A stretch of DNA of 64,000 nucleotides from Pratylenchus scribneri (Eukaryota > Nematoda > Chromadorea > Rhabditida > Pratylenchidae), in contig JAQSEB010000086.1 of NCBI GenBank assembly GCA_030063045.1, positions 1,758,501-1,822,500 of the forward strand, read 5' to 3'. Below are positions 44,066 through 56,256 of the stretch, in pieces. A program made the position numbers and the translations under genes. The notes under the pieces are model-generated. The model did not search any database. It saw only the letters and a program-made list of their open reading frames with translations, and was not told the origin of the DNA. Numbering within the stretch: the stretch's first letter is position 1; every line of letters begins with the position of its first letter.

Positions 44066-45776
44066 ATGTTCGATTGGTGCAATCGGCCAAGAATGCTTTT
44101 GCTTGTTGGTCTCCTTTTCGGGTACTAAAATTTAGCTGATTGTGAGAGCCGAAAAGCAAAATCTTTTAAACACATAAATTAATTCCACCGTTGGAATAAT
44201 AATAAAAAAATTATTTTTTTTTTTAATGATTTAGGGAAAACAGCTCAGATGAGTATAATAAAAAATTCATAAAAAATAATTTTAAAAAATCAAATTTAAA
44301 TAAAATATTCTATTTTTCTTCTAAAATTATGAAAAATCGATCTTTATTTAAGAAACATTTTAAATTGAAAAAAATCAAAAAAGTAAAATTTTAATATTTT
44401 ATATGTAAATCATAGAACTTTTCCCTTAGATATTAATTAAAAAATGAAATTTTCTAAATAAAAATAAATTATTCCAGTGAATGCTCTCCAAAATAATAAT
44501 ATAAAAAATTTAAAAGAAAAAAGAAATAAATTACATGAAAATTATGCTTAAATTTATAATTTTTATTTTTATAAATATAATGAGGAATCAATTAAAATTT
44601 ATAGCTAATAAAAATAATAAAATAATACAAATTTAAGTTGTTCTCTATTCATTTTGCTCTTTGGTGAATATGTGGAGCAAAATCTGGGCACAAATCAATT
44701 ATTTAGCCGAAATATTGTGAGCCAACAAATTTCTTTTTTTTAACCCATAAAAAATTTTCTGTTTAAATTTACTAAATTCTTCAATTTATTTTGTGATGAA
44801 AAATGAAATTAATCATCTAATCAAAAATAATAAAATAAAAATGTATTAAAAAATATTTAAAGGAATCGCCGGAACCAATTTGCCCTAAAAATGTGAATCC
44901 AGCATCGACGGGAAATGTGACGGAAATAGCAATGGAAGTACCTCTTCTCCTTCAAAATTGCCAAAAATGCAGTGATTTTGAGAGGAATGCTCTTCAAACT
45001 GGTCAATTTTAAATATTTTTAATTTAATTTAACAAAATATATATTTGCTTTTTGAAATTTATGGTAACAAAATAAAGAAAAAATATAAAAATTATTAAAA
45101 ATTAATAATATTTAAACAAACATATGAATTAAATGGAATTGACAAATTTTGAATCCCATAAAATAATGGTTTAAAAGTTGAATAATAAAAATTTTTCTAA
45201 TCTCTTAAATAAATGTACGAAAAAAAACTGAAAAACTTATTTAATAAATTATAAAATTTAAATAATAATTTTGATTTTTTATACAAATTTAAAGAAATTT
45301 TGGAATTTTTAAAAGGTTTTCTATTTTCCATAAATACTATAATGCATAAATAAAAATGTCAAAAAATAATTTAATTTTAGGGATTTTTATTATTCACAAA
45401 AAAAAACGATTTTTAAAATATAAGATTATTTAATTATAATTTTTTATTATAGTCCATTGCCATCCCAGCGGCTATTTCAACGCATATGCCTGTCAAACAA
45501 AAAATGGGACAATTACAGTTTATAGGTAAATATACAGATACAGAACATTTTAGAAATATTAATTTACAAAAAAAAATTTGCAGACCCTGTCTTTCCAATT
45601 CCAATGGACCAATGGGCAATGAGCGCACAACTTTCTACATCTTTTCCATTGGTGCATTTTTGAGCACAGCCGCATTTTGGCAATTTGTTCGTTGGCGAAA
45701 AGAATTGATCGAGGCCCGTGCATTTGGCTATCAAAGATTGGGAATGGTGGGAGGAGGAAATGGTGGTGATGGATGA
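44066..45776 (+). CDS. JTB: JTB-family single-pass membrane protein
   Basis: Five exons (44066-44121, 44638-44716, 44863-45001, 45453-45525, 45584-45776) join with exact phase to 179 aa. It has an N-terminal hydrophobic signal (RPRMLLLVGLLFGCSLFILL) and an ectodomain with spaced cysteines (NCQKCSDFERNALQTVHC, GYFNAYACQ, RPCLSN). These match the JTB pattern of CxxCxxF, GY and a later C..C. A transmembrane helix (YIFSIGAFLSTAAFWQFV) is followed by a basic cytoplasmic stop-transfer RWRKEL and a short Gly-rich tail. Vertebrate JTB is linked to mitochondrial and cytokinesis functions; function here is inferred. Convergent with the TPR-SET gene. Its last exon is duplicated at 56062-56256. Confidence 0.82.
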
Positions 45777-46362
45777 ATTCGAAAAATGCAATGAAATGGC
45801 TCGAAGAAATTTAAAAATGATTAAATTTTTTTTAAAATTTTATTCGTATTAAAATGACATTATAAATTAATCATTTTTCAATATTTATTAATCAATTGTT
45901 TAAATTATTATTAATTAATTCAAATTTTTTAAGAATTCGAACATTATTTTGTGAAAATATTTAAAATTTACATAAAAACATGTTTCTTTAAAATTTATTA
46001 AGAAAAAAATGAATTTATAGGATGCAAAAATTGCATAAAAATTCAAAGGGATAAGCCCTCATTAAGCCCCAATATTGATTCATTATTAAATTAACTTTAT
46101 TTTAATAAAATTTTTAATATTTTTATAAATTTGAAGAATTGCTTGCAATATATTTTTGTATTTGAAAATAAATACTCATTTTATAAATTAAACAAAAAAT
46201 TAATTTTATGGGAAGCAAAAATTAATTTTTTAAAAAATATTTTACTTTATTCAAAGGAGTTGATTATAAAGTATATGTATGCAATGATTGTAGTGATTAA
46301 ATTAAAATTAGTAATAAGATAAATCTTTTATGTATTTTCCATCATATAAATAGCGAAACTGT
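45777..46362. other. Intergenic between convergent JTB and TPR-SET genes
   Basis: Very AT-rich 3' flanks of both genes. Part of the right edge (46336-46437) is duplicated, inverted, at about 55938-56022. Confidence 0.5.
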
Positions 46363-47100
46363 CTACAAAATTCGTGGGTAATTTTTGTAGATTTGATGAA
46401 ACAATTCCTCATTCTTTATGCCAGTTCTAATTTTTGTCATTTCAAATGCTTCACGGACAATTTTCTTTGCCATTCGAATATTTGGCGGATTCAATCCAAA
46501 TGCATATATTTCGGCCATCACCAAATTGATTTGCGGTTGATGAAAATACACCAAGGGCTCTCCCAATGCTTCAGATGCCTAAATTTAATGTTAATTTATA
46601 AATAAAATTTATCTCCAGAAAACATCCAATTATGGATTTTGATTCTATGATATTGTTTATATCAAAAAATTTTTTTAACGCTTTTCAATCTTTCAAGATT
46701 AAGCCAAAAAGGTATAAAAAAGATACTGCTACAATCCATTTACTTATCATTTTTCTACATTTCCATAATTAATTTTTAAGAAAAATACCTCTTTGCAAAC
46801 TTCAATTGCTTTCGCTGATTCGCCTAGAGACCGGCGCGGAGGAAAATCCGGACCCGCGGACCGGATTTTCGAACCGAAAAAATCCCGGGCCGGACCGGAC
46901 CGGATAATCCGTACAAAATCCGGTCCGGAAATAATCCGTACCAAAAAAAATACGGATCCGGATACGGATTACGGATTTTCAAAAAAAATTTTTTTCGCAG
47001 ATTTAAAGTAAAAAATAATTTTTTTTTGCGCATATAAAATAAAAATAAATAAAATTTATCGTAAAATTAAAACAATGAATGAAATCAAATTCATGCAAAT

Positions 47101-47226
47101 TAATATGAGCCGACTTCAGGAATACTTTTATTAAGGAAAATCAACATTTCTACAGTTTCTGGACTCAAACTTGATCGGCGATAATCATAAACATCTTGTG
47201 CAATGCTGAATAATTGTACACGATAA
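47101..47226 (-). pseudogene. hAT transposase C-terminal (hATC) fragment
   Basis: About 41 codons then TAA. The [16 protein letters not shown] stretch corresponds to the conserved hATC dimerisation motif (..RN.L.PE.VE.L..L). It is cut at its upstream side by the nested foldback. Confidence 0.8.
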
Positions 47227-47855
47227 ATTAGATTTAATTAAGGCCAAAATGGATCAAAAGGAGGTGCTCGGGATATATCTGGATAAAGGAGGATTAAGGT
47301 GGATATAGAGGGATTAAATGGGAATATTGACTGAAATTGATGGGTGATTATTCGCTTGGATTAGGGAGGGTAGGGAAGTTAGCCGGTGGCCCTGACTAGA
47401 CTAGTACTCAAACTGGTAGGTTTAAGGCCTATAATACATTTATAAAGCTAGGGATTAGGGTAAGGGGTTCGGAGTATTGGATTCGCGCGAAGCCGGAATT
47501 AAAACAGCTCCAAACCGGGACACGCGCATACCGCTTTAAAATCTTGAAGCGGCACAAATCCAAAAATAAGCCTTATATTTGTTGATATCGAAAAATATTT
47601 CCTAACTTAATCCTATCAATTTCGGAGGCTTAATCCCCAATATCCACTTTAATCTCTCGATATCCGGATATATCCCGCGCACTCTCAGGGCCATCGGCTA
47701 ACTTCCCTACCCTCCCTAATCCAAGCGAATAATCACCCATCCATTTCAGACATTATTCTCTCTTAATCCCTCTATATCCACCTTAATCTTCCTTTATCCA
47801 GATATATCCCGCGCACACCCTTTTGGTCCATTTTGGCTTTATTAAAACCTAATTT
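47226..47855. mobile_element. Foldback element nested in the hAT element
   Basis: Inverted arms of about 170 bp. Left: GGCCAAAATGGATCAAAAGG, GGGATATATCTGGATAAAGG, GGTGATTATTCGCTTGGATT, AGGGAGGGTAGGGAAGTTAG. Right arm is the complement: CTAACTTCCCTACCCTCCCT, AATCCAAGCGAATAATCACC, CCTTTATCCAGATATATCCC, CCTTTTGGTCCATTTTGGCT. Confidence 0.85.
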
Positions 47856-50800
47856 ATCCATATTTTTTTTATTAGAAACCATTTTATGTTGAATAATTAA
47901 TTTTTATTTACATTCGTTAAAAGAATGTGAAAAATCATTCGGCAAAAAATTGGTACCCATTGGATAAAGAAAGCAAAAAAAGATATGCCTATTAAAAAAG
48001 AATCAGAAAAAGTAAATATAAAAAAAATATTTAATAGAATTTTTACATCGTTTCAAAAAAATTATTCAAAAAATTGGATGAATGGTCCTTTTTAAAACAA
48101 TTTGGAAAATCCGTAAGATCCGGACCGGATTGTACGGATTGGGAAAATTCCGGGCCGGACCGGACCGGATAATCCGTACAAAAATCCGGCCCGGAAAAAA
48201 TCCGGAAAATCAAAAAATATACGGATTTCGGACTCCGGGTCCGGATAATCCGTACGGATCCGGAATCCGCGCCGGCCTCTAGATTCGCCGATTCTTAAAT
48301 ACAACTTTCGAAGAGTCATAAGAGGAAGGATGAGATGTATGCGAAATTTTGCACGGTCTCTATATGTTTCACGCATTTTCTTCACCAGATCCAATATGGG
48401 TTTAAACCATTTTGTTGGAGTTTCAGTCAATGCCTTCACTCTAAATCAGATAGAACATTATAAGTATTTAAAATTTTAATAATTTCTTAATTCTGATTGT
48501 ATCCATAAATTTAGAATGTTTGAAAGTGATTTTTAATAGTTATTCTGAATAAATGTTAAAAACACCTCATACCTTATATCCATATAAATTTGCAACAAAT
48601 TCGCTCGTTTTTGCTCCATCCGATGATCATTTCCATCTAACACACACATCTCACATTTGCATTCAAAACCCCATTTATTCAGTTTCTTCTTCCGATCTTC
48701 CAATGTTTGAGCGGGATTACAATAATGGATTGTGATCTCTTCGCCCTCTCCAATATCACAAATTGAATACAAAAACAGCATATCGCCATAGAATACCCGG
48801 TTTGCATTGGCTGAAAATTTTGATTCTATTAGAAAATTTATGAAATTTAAGCTCTTTAATAAACAAATTTTGGAGAGATATTTTTTGAATTTATTTTTTA
48901 TTTTTCCTTAATAGCATGGATATACTATTCTAAAAATAGTCTTAAACGAAAATTTTAATGTTCTCAAAATACTCACCCAGACAAGAATGGTTGGCGAAAG
49001 ATGGCATGAGCCATAGACCGGTGGGTGATTGATTCATTTCTAAATTGCCAGAAACAAACGCTTTGAATGTTTCCTCATCATTTTCGCCTTCATCCATTAT
49101 TTGGCTTGCCAAAAATGCATTATAACTGTAGATTCTTTCAATTCGAGCACTGTCAATCAAATCTTTAAAATTTTTCGATGAGTTAAAAAACAATTTTATG
49201 AATTTTTAATTATTTTCTACGAAATTTTTAAAATTTTAGACTTTATTGATAAAAATATTTTTTTAATTCTATTAAAATTAATTTTCTTTTTTAAATAAAA
49301 ATTATCTTTTATTTTCAATTTTTTTGAATTTTATTTTTATTCCCACTGAAAATTGTTTACTTTCTTTTATTGTCTTGCAATATTCATCACGATCGGTTGC
49401 ATCATTGCCAGCAAAAAGGCCAAAGAGATTTTGTGCTGTTTGTGGATTTCTCTTCAATTTTTGCACTGTTTCTATCATACACAAATATTGATGGCCCATA
49501 TTGACTTCATTGGTCAATAGATTTATGCACATCAGAAATGGGATGTCTTCATTTTCGGTGCATATAGCATAAGCTTTCTCGGCTAAAAGTAGCGTTCCCT
49601 TCTTGATCTTCTTCGTTGCAATCAAGCCTTTTCCTATGAAGAAATATGTTAAAAATGGTTGATTATTATTCCATTTTAGGTTCGGTGAAAATGATGAAAA
49701 TAATGTTTTGCCTTTTTCTCAATACTATAAATTCGCATTTTCAAAAAAATTTTTTACTTTAATTTTAAAATCGATCTTTCCCCGTTAATCGATTTTCCGG
49801 CTCTAATTAATTGATTCGGATAGCGGTTTTAGCTGTGAGCCGGGTCAATTGTGCATTCAATTTTTTTTTGTACAATAGAGTAAAAAAATTTGGTCAGCAG
49901 TTGGGTACATGTGGAAAATTGGAATACCAACATCATAGAATAAATCATCCGAACATTGATTTGAATACTCTTATAAAACATCAAAATATCCATCTGATTA
50001 CCAAAAAATGATTTTTAATATTTTCTGATGAAAAATATTGCAAAACATGTTTTGATGTTTCTAAGAATGCTCAAGTCAGAATGTTCAGGCGATTTTTTCT
50101 TCATAGTACCCATTGATTCTATTCAAATTATGGTACTTGTGTAGTTTGTATCCACTTTTTTTTTTGGAAAATGAAGGGTCGGTCCCCTATTGGTCATCAG
50201 GCTTCTGAGTTAGAGAATCATTAAGGGATAAGCAGATATGCTGAGGAAAAATTTATTTCACGTAATCACTAGCTCTATTCCTAACATCCTACGGTGGACC
50301 TACACTTTTATCTTTCTCATGAAAAACGGATACATACTACACAAATACCCAAATTATATTACAAAATGTTCCCATTTTCAAATTTTCTTTTTACTAAATT
50401 TTCTTTTAACCTTTTCCATGGACTTCGGCCACTCCAATTGGTCCAATGTAATCAGCTTTATCCATTAGAAGCTCTCCTCTCTTAGCCTGCTCAATCATGC
50501 CTTGAATATCGAATTCACCCGTGGAAGCTTCCCTCTCTCGAGCTTTCGCCTTTTTTAATTCCTCCATTCCTTCGATATTTTTCGGGAATTCCTTGACAAT
50601 GGTGCTGGAATATTCAATGGCTTTGTCCCATTGGCGCATTCCATAAGCAGCTTTGCTCAATCTTCAATGTAAAAAATTAAATTAATAAAATAATACTAAC
50701 TAATACACACACCGGAATAATAATTTTTCACGAAGTGCTCCTCCACCATTATTTTCTTTTATCACCTTTGTGGCTTCTTCATGAGCTTCATAGAATCGAT

Positions 50801-50941
50801 CTAAATGCAGAAAGGCAGCAGCCAAATTTGAATGGATTATTCCGCTTTCATTTTCCGTCTGGCACTTATTTAATGCACGCTGATAGAAGTGAATTGCCTC
50901 TGAATTTCATTTATTTTAAATTAAAATAATTAATGAATTTT

Positions 50942-51440
50942 GGTACATTTCTGTTTTGTGACAGCTTCACCAAAAAATTATGAAAATCGAGTTTAAAAGC
51001 AATATGTGCATGGATCATGAATCTGATATTAATTTTATCATACCATATTTCTTCTATTAGTCGCCCCCCTCTACCCTCACTTTACATAGTTATAGTAGAA
51101 ACATTCTCTAATAGAATCCCCATTTAGAAAGTTTCTGAAATTTATAAGCCACGGTGCTTCTTTCTTAAGCTTTACTATATTGCAAAATTTCCAAATAAAC
51201 GCAATACAATTCGATTTATCCTCATAGGACTGTATCGATTGAATTACAACATATCATAAAAAATTTTTCAAAAACTGGAGTTGATCCCTTCTAGGCATTT
51301 TCTTGGTAAAGATTGCCAAAATATTATCAAGGTGGTGAGATATGATAAAATTTAATGTAAGATTCGTGATATAAATTCTAAATTATAAGTAAGACACAAT
51401 TTTAAAAATTTTTGATATGAGTGTCACAAAACAGAGTACC
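50942..51440. mobile_element. GGTAC-terminal MITE in an intron of the TPR-SET gene
   Basis: Left GGTACATTTCTGTTTTGTGA, right GTGTCACAAAACAGAGTACC. Interior shares TCATGAATCTGATATTAATT and TCTTGGTAAAGATTGCCAAA with the family. The flanking 8 bp differ (TGAATTTT, AAACTTTC), so no TSD is visible. Confidence 0.75.
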
Positions 51441-52459
51441 AAACTTTCTTTTAAAATCGAATTTTAAAGTAACCTTCATAATTCCTCTTCGCAAATTGCA
51501 CATTTCCCTTTGCTTTCAGCTCATCAAACGACAATTGTTCGGGCTTGTACCAACACAATGCATTTGCCTTTTTCAACATTGCCTCATCAGTTTCATTCAC
51601 AAACAGTACATCTGAAGGACTTTCCACACGGATGAAGGCTGTCTTGGCCATGTAGCCATATTTTAGGTAGGGTTCTTTGACCAGCATGATTTCTCCCTTT
51701 TTCACCCAATTTGGATTATTCAAATTGGTTATGAAATTGTAGAAGGTCAAATCTTCAACATCACCCTTTGTGTCTTCAATGAGCACGGAAGTGCCTAAAT
51801 ATGTATTTAAATTATTCTAGTTTTCTGAACCAATTGTTTTAATCATACCAACAGTAATAATCGGATTGGCAATAATGCGACAAGCCAAAAATGAACCATC
51901 ATGAATCATTGGCACTTTCATTTGACTCAAATTTATCGGATTCAATGCATTCCAATCCTTTTTCGAACAATGACTTTTACCTTTAAATAATCACTATTAA
52001 AGAATAATATTGGTATTGGTCAAAAACTGTTTTCTTTTATTCAATCTTAATACATTTTTTTAATTAATGTCAATTGAGCAGGGTGGAATACTTATTTAAT
52101 TTTATGATCATTATAATTTTTTTAACATTTGAGAAATATTACAAAAATAGTTTGTATTTATTTTATATATCTTGAAAGATGTATTTTTAATTTCTTTGCT
52201 TTAATTATCTAATGATGTTACCTAATCTTATGATCATATTAAAACTAAAATTATCCCATTATTTTATATCAAAAATTATTACCTATTTTGGATTAATATT
52301 TGCCATCAACTGCTGCTCTACTTTGATTATGATTTGGGTTATAATAAAAGAATTGGTACCTGTTATTTATCTGGTTCAGATTTAGTAAATTTTTTTAGAT
52401 TTCTTATTTTATTATTCATTTTTTATTTTAAAATGATGCAAAAAAAACACTATTTTGAG

Positions 52460-52824
52460 GCAGGGCTGCCAGATGGTTTTTCAGTTTGGGGGGCATTTCG
52501 TAAAAAAAGGGGGCATTTGCGGGGCAATTTTATGAAAAAAGGGGCATTTTGGGTGGCAGTTTTAAAAAGTGCCAAAAATGCAAAAATATTGCCAATAATA
52601 GCCGCGCAGCGAAAAATTAGACCAAAAATTTGCCGCGCAGAAATTAGACCAAAAATTTGCCGTGCAGCGAAAAATTAGACGAAAAAATAATAAAAAAGGG
52701 AAAAAATGACAAAATTTTAAAAAGGGGGCATTTGGGGGGCAACTCGGCTTGGGGGGCACAAAAGGGGGCAAAATCTCAAAAAGGGGGCAAATGCCCCCCA
52801 TAGGGGTACATTCTGGCAGCCCTG
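52460..52824. mobile_element. 365-bp hAT-like MITE, TIR CAGGGCTGCCAGA, in first intron of the TPR-SET gene
   Basis: Left CAGGGCTGCCAGATGG, right TTCTGGCAGCCCTG. Exact 8-bp duplication TTTTGAGG (52452-52459 and 52825-52832). Interior has G-runs (GGGGGCATTTGGGGGGCAA) and three AAATTAGACCAAAAATTTGC units. Confidence 0.93.
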
Positions 52825-53268
52825 TTTTGAGGTTATAATCTTATGAGCATTTTTGGTGTAACATAGGTAATTTTGGAAAGAAAAATCTTAAGCCAGATAA
52901 TTAAATTAACAAGTACAAGTAACGAGGAATTTTATTGTTTTTAAGAGAACCACAGGAGATTAATAATTTTTAAAATACTAATCATCAATATTTTATTAAT
53001 TTAAGGAAATTAGAAACCTGTGACCCATGTTTGTTTATATGAGAATTTCCTCATTTCTTGATTTGCCGTTTTCTCTTCCACAAGTGATTGAAATCTGAAC
53101 AGTTCAAAGGCACGTTCTTTGTGAGGTCGACTTTGTGGCGGTTGGTTATTCCATGCCTCTGACTGTTTTGCCTTTTCTTTTTCCGATTCCATGTCGAAAT
53201 GCTTCATTATTTCATCCATTTTTGAATACGAATACGGTTGAAATGTGTTTTAAAAATCGAACATTTAT

Positions 53269-53608
53269 GCGCGTTTTGAAAATAAGTACATTTATAATTA
53301 ACTCTAATAAATCAGAAACCGGTTTTTGACTCTACAAACTTTATACAATTTTTTGGATCTCATCAAGACGCATAGAATAATATATAAAATCTCAGGTTTT
53401 GGCCCAAAATTAAAGAGTTTAATACCAAAAACTGGAAATATGGTTTAAACGGTTTAATAATCTTCAATTTTTTGATCAAACCATGACAAGATATATACCA
53501 ATCGATGTGTCTCGATGAAATCTGCAAAATTGTATAGTCGGGTCTAATTGATTTTCTGATTTATTAGAGTAAATTATTATAAATGTCCAATTTTCAAAAC
53601 GCGCCAAT
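53269..53608. mobile_element. Foldback element (GGTTTAAAC-centred) upstream of the TPR-SET gene
   Basis: Outer arms CGCGTTTTGAAAATAAGTAC ... CTCTAATAAATCAGAAA and inverse TTTCTGATTTATTAGAGTAA ... CCAATTTTCAAAACGCG. Inner arms carry CATCAAGACGCAT / ATGTGTCTCGATGAAAT and the central GGTTTAAACGG of the intron foldback family. Confidence 0.75.
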
Positions 53609-55930
53609 GCGACCAATACTGCTGGTGTTTTAGATTATGATTAATAAATGCTAGCTACTAAAATGTGATCAAATTATTAGTGAAAATGAAAAAAGTCGTT
53701 TTTAAAATTTTTCAATTGCAATGACTATGAATAATGACATTAAATGTCGATCTATGGAATGGCCACAAAATGCACTAGGCCTATTTTCACACAGCAGTCT
53801 ACAGCCAAGCGCATATGCATCATCCATTCAACACCCATTCCAATGGCCTACTACATTTGCAATATTTAATCGATTTATTTCTTCCTGTATGACAAATGGC
53901 TGATTGGATATTTATAAATAAAGGAAAATTTTTAATTATGAAATGCTGTGGAAGATTTATTCAAAAATTAGGATCGACCCAAAGAAAATGAATTATTCGC
54001 CCATTGAGTGAATAAAAGTCAATTTGGAATTTATAATAAATCCACCACTGGCTGCGAGGCTAATAATTGTGCGCACTAATTTTCTTCACGATACAGAGTC
54101 GATTATTATTCAAAAAAGGCGCAAACATTGGAAAAAAGGCACAAAAACAATATTTTGAATGAACAGAATTTTTGAAATAGAATTTTAAATTAATTAATTA
54201 AATAATTTTTGTTATACAAATGGCGGATGAAAAATTAAAAAAAAATGCAAATTTTAATTAAGAAATGCTATGGAAGATTTAATATAATTAAGATATTGAT
54301 CTTTCAGGCAATTGATATCCTCATGTTTTATGGTAAGAATAAAGATTTAATTATTATTTAATGAAAATTTTCTATGGGTTATAAAAAATTTTATAGGAAA
54401 AATTTGATTAAATTTATAAAAATAATATATAAAATGCCTATCTAACTTAACATAAAAAATTAATATAATTTTTTATATTAAATTATTTTAAGTTTTTAAT
54501 TATTTTTGATTTTATATTAAATAAAAATGAGTAATTGTTTATTTTGATCTTTCGAGACATTTAAAAATGTAAATTATTTAATATTCAAAATATTAAAATA
54601 TTTTTTGTGTTTCACAAAACTGCTAAAATAAAAATTCGACTTCATTTATGGTTTTAAAATTAATTTGCATAAGTTAAATAAATAATTTTATTTTAATAAT
54701 TTTTAATTAGTTAAAATTAAATCTATTTTTACTTTAGTAATTTGGCCTGTCGCTATTTTACGAATTTTATCTTCTGGGTAAAATATTTTTATTTAATTTT
54801 TTTACAATTAAATTTTATTGAATTTTTTTTGACCTCCATTTGGCTCCCATTTTTATATTGTTTTGAAAAAATAATTTTTTAAATTAAATTGAGCCAAAAA
54901 ACAATTATGGGATGCAAAAAATTTTTCCTTTGTAAAATTATATTAAAACTCATAATATATAACAATTTTATTTTAATTAAATAATCCATAAAAATGTATT
55001 CTATTCGATTAATTATTTTGTCCCCACTAAATACATAAATTAAATAAAAAAATAATACATTTATTGATATGTACTATTCTAGATGATTTTTTTAAATTTT
55101 GAATTAAATATTTGAAACATATAAAATATTATCTATAAAAAAATTATAAAATTTTATTTTTAAATATTTTTTTTTGAATTACTGAACCAAATTAATAAAA
55201 TAATGAATAAAAATATTAAAAAATAATAAAAAGAAAAATTTACCCACCCTTTTCCATATGTCGATCGACCAATGCCAATTTTCTTCGCTCCTTTTGTCCT
55301 CCATTTACATTGTCCATTGTTGTACCTCCATTTGTTGCATTTTTTTCAGGGAATGAAAATTGGTGGTAATTTTCCCATTTAAATATTTTTGTTGACGAAT
55401 TTGATGATTGTGCCCTCCTCCATTTTGCAATAAAATGGATTGTTGCTGCTTTTTCCTAAAAAATTTAATTTTAAAGGATTCATTCATTTTTCAAAAACTT
55501 TTATTTAAAAAAAATAAATTATGTAAATATTTCAAATTGATAAATAATTTTTTAATAAAGCAACTTTTTGCTATTCGATAATTCTGGGAAGAAGAACAGA
55601 ACGAATGAAGGACAAATCATGACAACAAACAACAACAATGAACAAAAAACAAGCCACCATGCGCCAATCCAAGTTGGATCCTCAAAATTATTTTTTGATT
55701 ATTTAATATTTGTTATAAATTTTTTGTTTCAAAATGAGTGCGATCACTTTAATTAAAACAATTTTCTTACTACTTTTTTAAGAGTTATGATATTAAAAAT
55801 TTTTATGGATTTTAAAAATTTTACTAAAAATTACTAAAATAAATTATAATTTTATTTTCGTAATATCTTTGCTCAATTTTTTAAATTAATTAAAATTACT
55901 ATGGAATTTTTGATATCCACTCATTGAGCA
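53609..55930. other. AT-rich gene-poor region with duplicated non-coding blocks
   Basis: The block 53940-54235 (GGATCGACCCAAAGAAAATG, AAAAAAGGCACAAAAAC, TTAATTAATTAAATAATTTT, TACAAATGGC) recurs at about 63600-63840. An exon-like minus frame at about 55255-55310 (MEDKRSEENWHWSIDIWKRV) has a donor after it but no identifiable partner exons. No gene is asserted. Confidence 0.4.
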
Positions 55931-55937
55931 AAATAGG

Positions 55938-56256
55938 AATTTTGAACTAGCATAAAATATGAGGAATTGTTTCATCAGATTTATAAAAATTACACACGAA
56001 TTTTTTAGACAATTTCGCTATACAGAGCATTTTAGAATATTTATTTACAAAATAAATTTGCAGAACCTGTCTTTCCAATTCCATTGGGCCAATGGGCAAT
56101 GAGCGCACAACTTTCTACATTTTTTCCATGGGCGCATTTTTGAGCACAGCCGCATTTTGGCAATTTGTTCGTTGGCCAAAGGAATTGATCGAGGCCCGTG
56201 CATTTGGCTACCAAAGATTGGGAATGATGGGAGGAGTAACCAATGGTGAAGAATGA
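55938..56256 (+). pseudogene. Chimeric duplication: TPR-SET gene 3' end fused to JTB exon 5
   Basis: 55938-56022 matches the reverse complement of 46336-46437 (TATGAGGAATTGTTTCATCA, ACACGAATTTTTTAGACA, TTTCGCTAT). It passes directly into JTB intron 4 text (GAGCATTTTAGAA, TTGCAG). A JTB exon 5 copy (56062-56256) follows with acceptor and open frame intact (GPMGNERTTFYIF, AFLSTAAFWQFVRWPKELIE, stop at 56256). JTB exons 1-4 are absent. In the source locus these two genes converge on opposite strands; here both pieces read in the same direction along the fragment. Confidence 0.85.

Larger units (their letters stand above)
46825..48281. mobile_element. hAT-type element (1457 bp) with 8-bp TSD inside a coding exon
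   Basis: Ends TAGAGACCGGCGCGGA and TCCGCGCCGGCCTCTA. Exact 8-bp duplication GATTCGCC (46817-46824 and 48282-48289). Both ends carry GC-rich subterminal repeats (CCGGACCGGATAATCCGTAC). On -, 47101-47226 encodes a relic of the hAT dimerisation domain ([20 protein letters not shown], then [10 protein letters not shown]) ending in a stop, so this is a deletion derivative of an autonomous hAT. A foldback element is nested within it. Confidence 0.93.
46363..53219 (-). pseudogene. TPR + SET-domain (SMYD-like) protein gene, ninth exon split by a hAT element
   Basis: Ten exons: 53018-53219, 51849-51980, 51474-51794, 50713-50899, 50411-50661, 49361-49633, 48977-49162, 48573-48810, 48290-48440 plus 46789-46824, and 46363-46578. 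All phases match, about 730 codons if the element is left out. N-terminal part: LIEDTKGDVEDLTFYNF, KEPYLKYGYM and IRVESPSDV. TPRs follow at about residues 200-330 (AKGNVQFAKRNYEEAIHFYQ, NLAAAFLHLDRFYEAHEEAT, KAAYGMRQWDKAIEYSS). SET domain about 355-610: GKGLIATKKIKKGTLLLAEK, FANHSCLANANRVFYGDMLF, GEEITIHYCNP, then the zinc-binding WGFECKCEMC. It is a predicted lysine methyltransferase and lacks an obvious MYND finger. Read through the element, translation stops about 55 codons in, losing the last 83 residues but keeping SET. Otherwise undamaged, so the insertion looks recent. Confidence 0.88.

Noticed and set aside
46793..47033. Short ORFs rich in Arg/Gly/Pro over CCGG repeats
   Set aside because: They lie in the GC-rich subterminal repeats of the hAT element.
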